A stretch of 52,225 nt of DNA, taken from an uncultured Muribaculaceae bacterium (GTDB lineage Bacteria; Bacteroidota; Bacteroidia; Bacteroidales; Muribaculaceae). Positions 14,542-22,816 of this stretch are shown piece by piece. The stretch lies in NCBI GenBank assembly GCA_910585755.1, contig CAJUFH010000016.1:1-52225 (forward strand). Direction: 5' to 3'. The notes under the pieces were generated by a model. That model was given only the letters and a program-made list of their open reading frames with translations, made no database searches and was not told where the DNA came from. How positions within the stretch are numbered: position 1 is the stretch's first letter; each line of letters begins with the position of its first letter. Made by a program: the position numbers and the translations under genes.

Positions 14542-15534
14542 ATGGCTATTTTAGCATTCCAGAAACCTGACAAAGTCGTAATGTTAGAAGCTAACAACTT
14601 CTACGGCAAGTTCGAGTTCAAGCCTTTGGAACCCGGCTATGGTATCACTGTCGGTAACGCGCTCCGCCGCGTTCTCCTCTCGTCGCTCGAAGGATACGCC
14701 ATACAGGCTATCAAAATCGACGGCGTGAAACACGAGTTCGATACCATCCCCGGCGTCAAGGAAGATGTCACCAACATCATCCTCAACCTCAAGAAGGTTG
14801 ATCTGAAACAGGTAACCGAAGACGCAGAAACCGAGAAAGCCACCATTACCGTGTCGGGCCAGGAGGTGTTCAAGGCCGGCGACATTGGCAAAGCCCTTTC
14901 GGGCTTCGAGGTGCTGAACCCCGAAGAAGTCATCTGTCACTTGGATCCTGAAGCGAGCTTCACTCTCGAAGTCACAATCAACAAAGGCCGCGGCTGGGTG
15001 CCCGCAGACGAGAACCAGTTGGACATCACCGATATCCAGACCTTGGCAATCGACTCCATCTACACCCCGATCAAGAACGTGAAGTACTCCGTTGAGAACT
15101 TCCGCGTCGACCAGAAGACCGACTACGAGAAGCTCATTATCGAAATCACCACCAACGGCTCAATCCATCCCAAGGAAGCCCTCAAGGAAGGCGCCAAGAT
15201 CCTGATCTACCACCTGATGCTCTTCTCTGACGACAAGATCACCATCGAGACCCAGGAAGCCGACGGCACCGAGGAGTTTGACGAGGAAGTGCTCCATATG
15301 CGACAGCTTCTCAAGACGAAGCTGGCCGACATGGACCTCTCCGTCCGCGCTCTCAACTGCCTTAAGAGCGCCGAAGTCGAGACCCTTGGCGAACTGGTGG
15401 TATTCAATAAGACAGACCTCCTGAAATTCCGCAACTTCGGTAAGAAGTCACTGACGGAACTCGACGAACTGCTCGCCAACCTGGGCCTTTCGTTCGGAAT
15501 GGACATCTCAAAATATAAACTTGACAAAGAGTAA
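14542..15534 (+). CDS. rpoA: DNA-directed RNA polymerase subunit alpha
   Basis: Alpha subunit; the N-terminal domain dimerises to nucleate the polymerase and the C-terminal domain contacts DNA and activators. 330 residues, normal. N-terminal motifs GYGITVGNALRRVLLSSLEG (residues 33-52) and the C-terminal domain with LSVRALNCLKSAEVETLGEL and FRNFGKKSLTELDELL are visible. Next gene rplQ starts 8 bp later. Confidence 0.99.
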   Translation: MAILAFQKPDKVVMLEANNFYGKFEFKPLEPGYGITVGNALRRVLLSSLEGYAIQAIKIDGVKHEFDTIPGVKEDVTNIILNLKKVDLKQVTEDAETEKATITVSGQEVFKAGDIGKALSGFEVLNPEEVICHLDPEASFTLEVTINKGRGWVPADENQLDITDIQTLAIDSIYTPIKNVKYSVENFRVDQKTDYEKLIIEITTNGSIHPKEALKEGAKILIYHLMLFSDDKITIETQEADGTEEFDEEVLHMRQLLKTKLADMDLSVRALNCLKSAEVETLGELVVFNKTDLLKFRNFGKKSLTELDELLANLGLSFGMDISKYKLDKE

Positions 15535-15542
15535 AAACACCG

Positions 15543-16034
15543 ATGAGACACAATAAAAACTTCAACCACCTTTCGCGCAAGAAAGCTCACCGCGACGCCT
15601 TACTCGCCAACATGACGATTTCCCTTATCCGCCATAAGAGAATCTTCACCACCCTGGCAAAGGCAAAAGCGCTCCGCATGTATGCCGAGCCGCTGATCAA
15701 CCGCGCGAAGAACGACACTATGGGCAACCGCCGCCTGGTGTTCTCCTACCTCCAGAACAAGGAGGCCGTTACCGAGCTCTTCCGCGAAATCTCGCAGAAA
15801 ATCGCTGACCGCCCCGGAGGTTACACCCGCATCCTCAAGACCGGCAACCGTCTGGGCGACAACGCCAAGACCTGCTTCATCGAGCTGGTTGACTACAACG
15901 AGAACATGCTCAAGGAGAAGGCAGAGAAGAAGGCCGGCCGCACCCGTCGCTCCCGCAAGAGCGCCGCTGCCGCACCCGCCGCTGAAGCTCCTGCCGCAGA
16001 GGCTCCCGCCGCCGAGGAAGCAAAGGCTGAATAA
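15543..16034 (+). CDS. rplQ: 50S ribosomal protein L17 (bL17) with Ala/Glu-rich tail
   Basis: L17 surrounds the tunnel exit. 163 residues: the family domain (MRHNKNFNHLSRKKAHRDAL to about residue 120, NAKTCFIELVDYNE) is followed by a basic stretch KKAGRTRRSRKS and then a low-complexity Ala/Pro/Glu tail with AAEAPAAEAPAAE. Such tails are seen in other Bacteroidales L17. Last gene of the superoperon, followed by a strong terminator. Confidence 0.97.
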   Translation: MRHNKNFNHLSRKKAHRDALLANMTISLIRHKRIFTTLAKAKALRMYAEPLINRAKNDTMGNRRLVFSYLQNKEAVTELFREISQKIADRPGGYTRILKTGNRLGDNAKTCFIELVDYNENMLKEKAEKKAGRTRRSRKSAAAAPAAEAPAAEAPAAEEAKAE

Positions 16035-16085
16035 TCTGCCAAGTTGTCTCACCGGTATCCCGGAGAGAATCCATACCACGAATCC

Positions 16086-16120
16086 AAAGTCGTGCCGCGC
16101 TCTGCGGCGCGACTTTTTTT
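16086..16120 (+). terminator. intrinsic terminator of the alpha operon
   Basis: AAAGTCGTGCCGC (16086-16098), 5-nt loop GCTCT, then GCGGCGCGAC and a run of seven T. Stem of ten pairs with one G-U, extended by A-T pairs. The same arms occur again at 18323-18357 with a different loop. Confidence 0.9.
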
Positions 16121-16127
16121 ACAAAAA

Positions 16128-16159
16128 TTTGTGGGCGTTAAAAGATTTTGGTATATTTG
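16128..16159 (+). promoter_or_regulatory. strong Bacteroidota promoter for the lipoprotein/OMP cassette
   Basis: TTTG (16128-16131), 20-bp spacer, TATATTTG (16152-16159): an exact match to the TTTG-N19-21-TAnnTTTG consensus. Predicted start near 16166, giving a leader of roughly 110 nt before the ATG at 16278. Confidence 0.85.
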
Positions 16160-16188
16160 CGGAGTAATTGCGCCACACGATTAGTAAT

Positions 16189-16238
16189 TTACCAGAGCAC
16201 ACGCTTCAATACATTACCAGTACAAAGGCTTCAATAAC
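16189..16238 (+). repeat. 25-bp direct repeat in the lipoprotein 5' leader
   Basis: Two adjoining 25-bp units, each beginning TTACCAG (16189 and 16214) and containing GCTTCAATA (16203 and 16228), with a diverged middle. The whole leader is rich in C and A and poor in G. A regulatory role is not shown. Confidence 0.6.
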
Positions 16239-16277
16239 ACACCATCATACACACATTTTCAACAATCTGTCACACAA

Positions 16278-17390
16278 ATGAAAAATTACAAAAAGATGCT
16301 CCTCGCCGCTGGCGCTGTAGTAATGCTCGCCTCCTGCTCGGAGGACCAGACCGAGTTCAACATCGACAGCGTCCCCGGACGGGCCAAAATCTCGGGTACT
16401 ATCGTCTACAACGAAGGCACGACTATTGAAAACGGCCGCTTCGTCTACAACTACAAGCCGCTTGCCTCCCACGAGGTAATCCTGACAGTGCCCAACAGCT
16501 ACTACAAGAGCGGAAGCCAGGGCAGCAAGACCTTCATTGCCAATACCGACGCTGAAGGACGTTACACCTTCGACATCCCCGCTACCGACAACCAGGGAAG
16601 CGCGAGCGTGTCGATCCGACCGTTCGAGGGAACCACTACTACCATCAAGGTCATCGACAACAAGCCGAAAGCTGTCCAGGAGCCTGTTGTCTGGCGCGTT
16701 TCAGAAACTGTTCCGTTCTCGGCCCGCGACTTGCGCGTGGTAAATATGACCTGTGGCTACAATTCGAGCTACGAAGTGCCAGAAAGCTATGCGTACACCA
16801 TGACGGTGAAAATCCAGATTGGAGAGAATATGGAATATAAAGTGCCGATGACACCCCGCTATGGGAGTAACAATACGACAATCATCGGTTACAACCCTGC
16901 CGAAATCAAGAAACTTTGGCAGCCTTCGGCCAGCGTAGACTTCACAATGCAGGTTGGCAACACAGAGGCAACAATCAATATGTTCGGCACGACAGACGCG
17001 AAGGGAGTATGCCAGATGAATGTGCCCGTAGCAAATATCCCCGATGTGTTTGTCGTAAACATCACTCCCATCTCAAAGAGTGGCAGCTTCACCCATTATG
17101 TGGAAACAACCGTTGAGAAAGCGCTCTCGTCGGGCAGCAAGGTAAAAGTCAGAGACTATGAGGCCAAGAAGCTGAACGGCTACTTCGCTTCGAGCGGCAC
17201 CGTTACCTTCAACAGTGTTGATTATCCTTTGGCCTCGATTGTCAAACTGTTAAACTGCAAGTCGCTGCTCTTCAGCCCGTATGCCGGAGAACAGAATGCA
17301 GATGACACGCCGTTATACGACGCGTCCTCTTGGTCGACCGGCTCGCTTTGGCTTGCCGACTACTTGGAACAGCAGGCTAACGCGAAATGA
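16278..17390 (+). CDS. lipoprotein, probably surface-exposed, function unknown
   Basis: 370 residues. Residues 1-19 form a lipoprotein signal peptide ending in the lipobox LASC with Cys20 as the lipid site. The residues after Cys (SEDQTEF) are acidic and resemble the Bacteroidota lipoprotein export signal, suggesting display on the outer face. The mature N-terminal part (ISGTIVYNEG, TDAEGRYTFDIPA) looks like a carboxypeptidase-regulatory-like beta-sandwich; the rest is beta-rich with no enzyme motif I recognise. It is transcribed from its own promoter together with the outer-membrane protein 33 bp downstream, so the two probably act together in the outer membrane. Confidence 0.8.
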   Translation: MKNYKKMLLAAGAVVMLASCSEDQTEFNIDSVPGRAKISGTIVYNEGTTIENGRFVYNYKPLASHEVILTVPNSYYKSGSQGSKTFIANTDAEGRYTFDIPATDNQGSASVSIRPFEGTTTTIKVIDNKPKAVQEPVVWRVSETVPFSARDLRVVNMTCGYNSSYEVPESYAYTMTVKIQIGENMEYKVPMTPRYGSNNTTIIGYNPAEIKKLWQPSASVDFTMQVGNTEATINMFGTTDAKGVCQMNVPVANIPDVFVVNITPISKSGSFTHYVETTVEKALSSGSKVKVRDYEAKKLNGYFASSGTVTFNSVDYPLASIVKLLNCKSLLFSPYAGEQNADDTPLYDASSWSTGSLWLADYLEQQANAK

Positions 17391-17423
17391 ACACTATAAC
17401 TAACCTACTGAAAGCCAATTATT

Positions 17424-18302
17424 ATGCGTAAACATATAAAGGCAATCGCCATTGGCGCGGCGCTGCTCGCGGGTTATCCCGCCAGCGCTGCCGACGCTGC
17501 AAAGGAGACCGTCTACACCCCCGAGCAGGGAGACATCTCGTTCGGAGTCGACCTGGTGCCGCTCTTCCGTACAATCGGCGATGCCTTCGACAACCACAAA
17601 TACGAGACTGTTATCGGCGGCACACCGTTCCGCCCGGAGGGGAATGACCTTGTCCGCCCGAAAGTTGCCATCAGTGCCAAGTATATGCTGACCGACCGTC
17701 TGGCCGTCTCGGCGATTCTCGGTCTGCGCGTCGAGAGCGCGTCAGAGCGCGAATATACCAAGGACGACCTTGCCCTGGCGCTCAACCCCCTTTCCGAGGC
17801 CCGCGTGGTAGATACGCGCAAGGCATCCCGTTCGGGCGGCTCGCTCATGGCCGGGGTGGAATACCGTATGGGGCAGCGCCGTGTGCAGGGAATCTTCGGC
17901 GGCGGTCTGCTATTCGGATTCTCGAGCGTCACGACCTCCTATACCTACGGCAACAAAATTACCGACATCAACCAGCGACCTTCCACGGCATATCAAGGCC
18001 AGACGGACGGGAACGGTTACCGCACACTGTCTTACCGTCCCAACGGACCCGCGTTCGCCTTGGGCGTGTACGGCAAGATTGGCGTCGAGTGCTTTGTAGC
18101 CCCGAAAATCGCGCTCGGCGCGACCGTCGACCTTTACCTCTATGGCACTTTCGGCCCCAAAGGTTACACCAAGAGCGAGGGCTTCAACGCTGCCTACGGC
18201 AAGGTCGAAGAGCGGACAGATCTGGTAACCCCCGGCAACCGCGGCGTTTACTTCGGGACTGACAATATCGGCGGTTCCCTATACCTCGCCTTCTATTTCT
18301 AA
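17424..18302 (+). CDS. outer-membrane beta-barrel protein, function unknown
   Basis: 292 residues. A Sec signal peptide ends near residue 23 (GYPASA-ADA). The mature protein has alternating hydrophobic strands with glycine- and tyrosine-rich turns (GGGLLFGFSSVTTSYTYG, FALGVYGKIGVECF) and ends in LYLAFYF; a terminal aromatic Phe is the usual mark of BAM-inserted barrels. Its length suggests a small barrel of about 10-12 strands. It is the second gene of a two-gene unit with the lipoprotein and is closed by a terminator at 18323. No substrate can be named. Confidence 0.75.
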   Translation: MRKHIKAIAIGAALLAGYPASAADAAKETVYTPEQGDISFGVDLVPLFRTIGDAFDNHKYETVIGGTPFRPEGNDLVRPKVAISAKYMLTDRLAVSAILGLRVESASEREYTKDDLALALNPLSEARVVDTRKASRSGGSLMAGVEYRMGQRRVQGIFGGGLLFGFSSVTTSYTYGNKITDINQRPSTAYQGQTDGNGYRTLSYRPNGPAFALGVYGKIGVECFVAPKIALGATVDLYLYGTFGPKGYTKSEGFNAAYGKVEERTDLVTPGNRGVYFGTDNIGGSLYLAFYF

Positions 18303-18322
18303 GAAAAGTACTGCTAAACTGT

Positions 18323-18357
18323 AAAGTCGTGCCGCATCCCGCGGCGCGACTTTTTTT
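18323..18357 (+). terminator. intrinsic terminator after the OMP gene
   Basis: AAAGTCGTGCCGC (18323-18335), loop ATCCC, GCGGCGCGAC plus seven T. Both arms and the T-run are identical to the rplQ terminator at 16086-16120; only the loop differs. The rest of the gap to 18430 holds nothing recognised. Confidence 0.9.
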
Positions 18358-18430
18358 ATCGTTATCATCGCAATTTTCGGGGAGAGGGTTCGTTATTGAG
18401 TTAAGGATAAAAGTGCAAATATAGTTTAGT

Positions 18431-20077
18431 ATGAATATAAAGACCTGTTTCGCCGCTGCTTTGGCGGCGGTTTTCGCGACGGGAGCGCAGGACGCGGCCG
18501 CTTGTACCAGCCTTATAGCCGCCAAGGGCGCTACGGCCGACGGCTCGGTCATGGTAACCTATGCCGCTGACAGCCATAACCTCTACGGCGAGCTGTACAA
18601 CCAGCCGGCCGCCGACCATAAGAAAGGAGACAAACGCCGTATCATCGAGTGGGACACCCATAAATATCTGGGCGACATTCCCGAAGAGGAGCATACCTAC
18701 GCGACTATCGGCAATATGAACGAGCACGGCCTGACTATCGCCGAAAGCACCTGGGGGGGCCGCGAGGAGTTGGCCGGGAGCGGCCTTATCGACTACGGTT
18801 CGCTGATTTACATCACGCTCCAGCGCGCCAAGACCGCCCGCGAGGCGTTGCAGGTGATGACTGACCTCGTGAAGACCCACGGATATGCCAGCGAAGGGGA
18901 GTCGTTCACCATCGCCGACGCCGACCAGGTATGGATTATGGACCTGATTGGGAAGGGTAAGAAAGCGAAGGACGCGGTATGGGTGGCCCGCCGCGTGCCC
19001 GACGGCTATATCTCGGGCCACGCCAACCATCCGCGAATCCATAAGTTCCCCCTCTCCGACGACCCCGGTACTATCTACTCGCCTGATGTCATCTCCTTCG
19101 CGCGGGAACAGGGATATTTCGACGGAGCCGACGAGGATTTCGATTTCTCGAAAGCGTATGCTGTGACCGACTTCGGGGCCCTCCGCGGATGCGACGCCCG
19201 GGTGTGGTCCTATTTCAACCGCCATGCTTCCGGCATGGAGGCTTACCTCCCCTGGATTAACAAGGCCGAGGGGGAGCCGATGCCCCTTTGGGTCAAGCCC
19301 GACAAGCCCCTGACCGCCGCCGATATGAAGGAGTCGATGCGCGACCATTTCGAGGGCACCCCCTTTGATATGACGCTCGACGTTGGCGCGGGACCCTACG
19401 CCGTGCCTTATCGCTGGCGTCCGATGACCTTCAAGGTCGACGGCGAGGAGTACACCCACGAGCGGGCCATCGCGACCCAACAGACCGGCTTCTCTTTCGT
19501 CGCGCAGATGCGCAGCGACCTTCCCCGCTATCTCCGCGGCCTCCTTTGGTTCGGAACGGATGATGCCAACACCTGCGTCTACCTCCCGGTGTTCTGCTCC
19601 GTGGCCCGCGCGCCCCGCGAGCTCGGCCCCGGCGACACAAACACTTTCGACCTAAATTCCAACTTCTGGATGAACAACCTGGTCGCTAACCAGGCGTACA
19701 ACCGCTATTCGCAGATGATTCCCGACATCCGCAAGGTTCAGAAATCACTTGAAGACTCGATCGCGGTCGATGTGGCTGTCGCCCTGGAGCAGATTCCTGC
19801 TTTCGATGATGAGACCGCCGCAACCCTTACGCAGGACTTGGCCGACATTTGGGCAAAGAAAGCGACCGATGCGTACCGCGACCTCTCGACCTACCTCTTC
19901 GTGAAGTTCATGGACGGGAACATCAAGAAACTCGACGGCGAGGGGCGTTTCCTGCGCACCCCGGAGGGGATTCCCGCCTATCCGGAGTTCGGAGGATATG
20001 AAGACACCCGCTATTTCGAGAATATAGTGAAAGAGACCGGCGACCGCCTGAAAGTCAAACCTGTCGACTACAAATAA
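18431..20077 (+). CDS. C69 (U34) family dipeptidase, secreted
   Basis: 548 residues. N-terminal-nucleophile hydrolase of the PepD/C69 family: a signal-like leader (residues 1-24) ends directly before Cys25-Thr-Ser, which would become the N-terminal catalytic Cys after cleavage. Family segments follow: DGSVMVTYAADSH, TYATIGNMNEHGLTIAEST, GESFTIADADQVWIMDLIG and YISGHANHPRI. Members cleave dipeptides and some short peptides; the substrate here is unknown. The signal peptide places it in the periplasm or outside the cell. It is followed after 6 bp by queF, so the three genes may share a transcript although their functions differ. Confidence 0.9.
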   Translation: MNIKTCFAAALAAVFATGAQDAAACTSLIAAKGATADGSVMVTYAADSHNLYGELYNQPAADHKKGDKRRIIEWDTHKYLGDIPEEEHTYATIGNMNEHGLTIAESTWGGREELAGSGLIDYGSLIYITLQRAKTAREALQVMTDLVKTHGYASEGESFTIADADQVWIMDLIGKGKKAKDAVWVARRVPDGYISGHANHPRIHKFPLSDDPGTIYSPDVISFAREQGYFDGADEDFDFSKAYAVTDFGALRGCDARVWSYFNRHASGMEAYLPWINKAEGEPMPLWVKPDKPLTAADMKESMRDHFEGTPFDMTLDVGAGPYAVPYRWRPMTFKVDGEEYTHERAIATQQTGFSFVAQMRSDLPRYLRGLLWFGTDDANTCVYLPVFCSVARAPRELGPGDTNTFDLNSNFWMNNLVANQAYNRYSQMIPDIRKVQKSLEDSIAVDVAVALEQIPAFDDETAATLTQDLADIWAKKATDAYRDLSTYLFVKFMDGNIKKLDGEGRFLRTPEGIPAYPEFGGYEDTRYFENIVKETGDRLKVKPVDYK

Positions 20078-20083
20078 CGGACC

Positions 20084-20563
20084 ATGCGCACGGAAGAAGA
20101 ACTCGGCGGTGTCAGCCTCCTCGGCAACACCGCTACCCGCTATCCCTCGGACTACGCCCCGCAGGTGCTTGAGACATTCGTCAACAAGCATCCTGAAAAC
20201 GAATACCTCGTGACGTTCAACTGCCCGGAGTTCACGTCGCTCTGCCCCAAGACCGGGCAGCCCGATTTCGCCCGGATAATCATCAGCTACATCCCCCGCG
20301 AGCGGATGGTCGAGAGCAAGAGTCTGAAACTCTATCTGTTCTCGTTCCGCAACCACGGCGACTTCCACGAGGATTGCGTCAATATCATAATGAAGGACCT
20401 CGTCGCGCTGATGGATCCGAAATATATCGAGGTGTACGGCGTGTTCACCCCCCGCGGCGGAATCGCGATACACCCCTTCGCCAATTACGCCGACGCCGAC
20501 CACCAGCAGCTCCTTGCCACCCGCATGGAAGCCGCTATGAACCGGGCGCTCGAAAATGCTTGA
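20084..20563 (+). CDS. queF: NADPH-dependent 7-cyano-7-deazaguanine reductase QueF
   Basis: Reduces preQ0 to preQ1 in queuosine biosynthesis. 159 residues, the unimodular (B. subtilis-like) type. Active-site features visible: Cys54 in SLCPKTGQPD with Asp61, the NADPH-binding motif ESKSLK (residues 77-82) and FHE (residues 94-96). It overlaps the start of queC by 8 bp, so the two preQ0/preQ1 steps are coupled. No preQ1 riboswitch was seen upstream; the preceding gene ends 6 bp before the start. Confidence 0.97.
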   Translation: MRTEEELGGVSLLGNTATRYPSDYAPQVLETFVNKHPENEYLVTFNCPEFTSLCPKTGQPDFARIIISYIPRERMVESKSLKLYLFSFRNHGDFHEDCVNIIMKDLVALMDPKYIEVYGVFTPRGGIAIHPFANYADADHQQLLATRMEAAMNRALENA

Positions 20564-21230
20564 AGCGATGGATAAAAACGGAAAGAAAGACGCCCTGCTT
20601 GTCCTGTCGGGGGGTATGGATTCAACTACGATGCTCCACGAGTACCGCGACAGGATAGCCCTGGCAGTGACGTTCCACTACGGTTCAAACCATAACGAGC
20701 GGGAGGCGGAGTGCGCCCGCTATAACTGCGCCCTCCTCGGCATCGAGCATATCGAGATTCCCCTCGACTTTATGGGGCGTTATTTTGAAAGCTCCCTGCT
20801 CAGCGGGGCCGACGCCATACCCGAAGGGCATTATGAGGACGAGAACATGCGCTCCACCGTCGTACCCTTCCGCAACGGGATAATGCTCGCCGTGGCCGCG
20901 GGACTTGCCGAAAGCCGCGGGCTCTCGACGGTGATGCTCGCCAACCACGGGGGCGACCATGCGATTTACCCTGACTGCCGTCCCCGTTTCGTTGACGCGA
21001 TGGGGGAAGCTATCCGTCTCGGGACCTATGCCGGAATCCGCCTGGAGTGCCCCTATACCGGCATCACCAAGGCTGAAATCTGTCGCCGGGGCGTTGCTTG
21101 CGGTGTCGACTACCGCCATACATACAGTTGCTACCGCGGCGGCGCGACCCATTGCGGCACCTGCGGCACTTGCGTCGAGCGCCATGAAGCCCTCTCCGCC
21201 GCCGGCCTCAACCCCGCCGATTTCGACTGA
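20556..21230 (+). CDS. queC: 7-cyano-7-deazaguanine synthase QueC
   Basis: ATP-dependent conversion of 7-carboxy-7-deazaguanine to preQ0. 224 residues. The PP-loop SGGMDS is at residues 18-23, and the C-terminal zinc-binding cysteines are seen in SCYRGGATHCGTCGTC. Start at 20556 overlaps queF by 8 bp; the Met at residue 5 (20568) is an alternative start just after the queF stop. Gene order queF-queC agrees with the pathway. Confidence 0.97.
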   Translation: MLEAMDKNGKKDALLVLSGGMDSTTMLHEYRDRIALAVTFHYGSNHNEREAECARYNCALLGIEHIEIPLDFMGRYFESSLLSGADAIPEGHYEDENMRSTVVPFRNGIMLAVAAGLAESRGLSTVMLANHGGDHAIYPDCRPRFVDAMGEAIRLGTYAGIRLECPYTGITKAEICRRGVACGVDYRHTYSCYRGGATHCGTCGTCVERHEALSAAGLNPADFD

Positions 21231-21304
21231 CCCGGAGAGGGATTTCGGGGAGATGGGGCGGTCGTTCGGAATATTTTCGTAAATTCGCGCTAAACGAGAC
21301 AGGA

Positions 21305-22801
21305 GTGAGCGCTAAAAGGAGAAAGAAACGGAACGGCGTCGGGGCGTGGCTGAAGCGCGCCCGGGTTGTCGTGTCGCTGGCGATGCTGGCGGTGTGCTGC
21401 GTGCTCTTCACGACGCTGACGGCGGAGGTCGCCCTGTCGCTCGGCTGGGCGGCGCGGCTGCAGCTCGTGCCCCTCACTCTCGCGGGGTGTACGTCGGCCC
21501 TCGTCGCGTGGGTCGCTCTGACGTTGGTTTTCGGCAGGCTCTATTGTTCCTGGTTCTGTCCGATGGGGGCGATGCAGGACATATTCGCCCGTCTGCGACG
21601 CCTGACGCGCAAACAGGCGTTCCGCCACCGTTATTCCTATTCGCGTCCCAAAAACCTCCTTCGCTATATCTGGCTCGGCATAATAGTCGTCGCGGCGGGT
21701 ATGGGGGCAGGGGTGCTACTGTCGCTCTTCGACCCTTACAGCGCTTTCGGCCGCATTATGTCGCAGCTTGTCAGACCATTGTGGGGCGCTTTATGGGGTA
21801 ATCCAATAGTCGTTTCCTCGATTGCCGCCTTCGTGGTCGCGCTTCTGACCCTTTTCGGTATCGGGGCTGTGGCCGCCTGGCGCGGGAGGCTCTACTGCAA
21901 CACCCTTTGCCCGGTTGGTTCCTCGCTGAGCGTTCTCAGCCGCTATTCGCTGTTTCATTTCGACATAGATACCGACGTGTGCGTCAATTGCGGCGCCTGC
22001 GGACGCGTGTGCAAGAGCGAGTGCATCGACCAGGCCGACCACGTTGTCGACGGCTCCCGCTGCGTGATGTGCTTCAACTGCGTCGATGTCTGCTCGGAAA
22101 AGGCAATCCGCTATACGATTAACCGCAAGAAACTTTCAATCCCGATGATGCAGAGGGTGGAAAGCGCGGCCGCCTCTTCCGCTGCCGTGAAAATCGACCG
22201 CCGCAAGTTCATGGCTACGGGACTTCTGATCGCCGCCACTCCGGCGCTCGACGCTGTCGCGGGAAGGCTCGGCATATTTGAGGGAAAGTGCAAATCCTCC
22301 TCGGAACGCCGCCCGGTGGTACCTCCGGGGCGTCGCAGCATGAGGGAGTTCATAGAGCGGTGTACCGGGTGCGGCCTCTGCGTGTCTCATTGTCCGCAAC
22401 AGGTTCTGAAACCTTCGGCAGGGCAGCTCGGCTGGGTCAGCATGCTCCATCCCGTGATGGATTACGACCGCTCATATTGCCTCTACGACTGCGTAATGTG
22501 TACCGAGGTATGCCCCACGGAAGCGCTGCAGCCGCTGACCCCGGACGAAAAGCATATATTCATAATCGGCCACGCCTCGGCTGAGTGGGACTACTGCGTC
22601 GGGTGCGGTATGTGCGCCCGCGCGTGTCCCCGCGAAGCGATCCGGATGGAGGAGCGTCCCGCCGGGACTCCCGTTCCTCCGGGCGCGATGAGCGAACTTG
22701 TCCCGGTAATTGATACAACCCTGTGCATCGGTTGCGGGGCGTGCCAGAACCGCTGTCCGGCCACTCCCGACAAGGCGATTACCGTCTGCGGCATAACCTA
22801 A
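21305..22801 (+). CDS. membrane 4Fe-4S protein: NapH-like part fused to polyferredoxin, internal Tat motif
   Basis: 498 residues, GTG start. Residues about 20-215 hold four to five membrane segments with two CxxxCP motifs (YCSWFCPMG, YCNTLCPVG), as in NapH/CcoG-type electron-transfer proteins. Two CxxCxxCxxxC motifs follow (CVNCGACGRVC, CVMCFNCVDVC). Then a twin-arginine motif DRRKFMATGLL with Arg299-Arg300 precedes a hydrophobic stretch and a second ferredoxin part with four more clusters (CTGCGLCVSHC, CLYDCVMCTEVC, CVGCGMCARAC, CIGCGACQNRC). The layout suggests a NapH-NapG-like fusion moving electrons across or along the membrane. No reductase gene is adjacent; the partner is unknown. It lies 15 bp before thyA. 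Confidence 0.85.
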   Translation: MSAKRRKKRNGVGAWLKRARVVVSLAMLAVCCVLFTTLTAEVALSLGWAARLQLVPLTLAGCTSALVAWVALTLVFGRLYCSWFCPMGAMQDIFARLRRLTRKQAFRHRYSYSRPKNLLRYIWLGIIVVAAGMGAGVLLSLFDPYSAFGRIMSQLVRPLWGALWGNPIVVSSIAAFVVALLTLFGIGAVAAWRGRLYCNTLCPVGSSLSVLSRYSLFHFDIDTDVCVNCGACGRVCKSECIDQADHVVDGSRCVMCFNCVDVCSEKAIRYTINRKKLSIPMMQRVESAAASSAAVKIDRRKFMATGLLIAATPALDAVAGRLGIFEGKCKSSSERRPVVPPGRRSMREFIERCTGCGLCVSHCPQQVLKPSAGQLGWVSMLHPVMDYDRSYCLYDCVMCTEVCPTEALQPLTPDEKHIFIIGHASAEWDYCVGCGMCARACPREAIRMEERPAGTPVPPGAMSELVPVIDTTLCIGCGACQNRCPATPDKAITVCGIT

Positions 22802-22816
22802 CTGAATTTCACAATT

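Noticed and set aside
18396..18429. Promoter for the C69 dipeptidase (TTG at 18396, TAGTTTAG at 18422-18429)
   Set aside because: The spacer is 23 bp and the predicted start would fall inside the coding region after the ATG at 18431.
20078..20083. preQ1 riboswitch before queF
   Set aside because: Only 6 bp separate queF from the preceding gene and no preQ1 aptamer-like pseudoknot was seen upstream.
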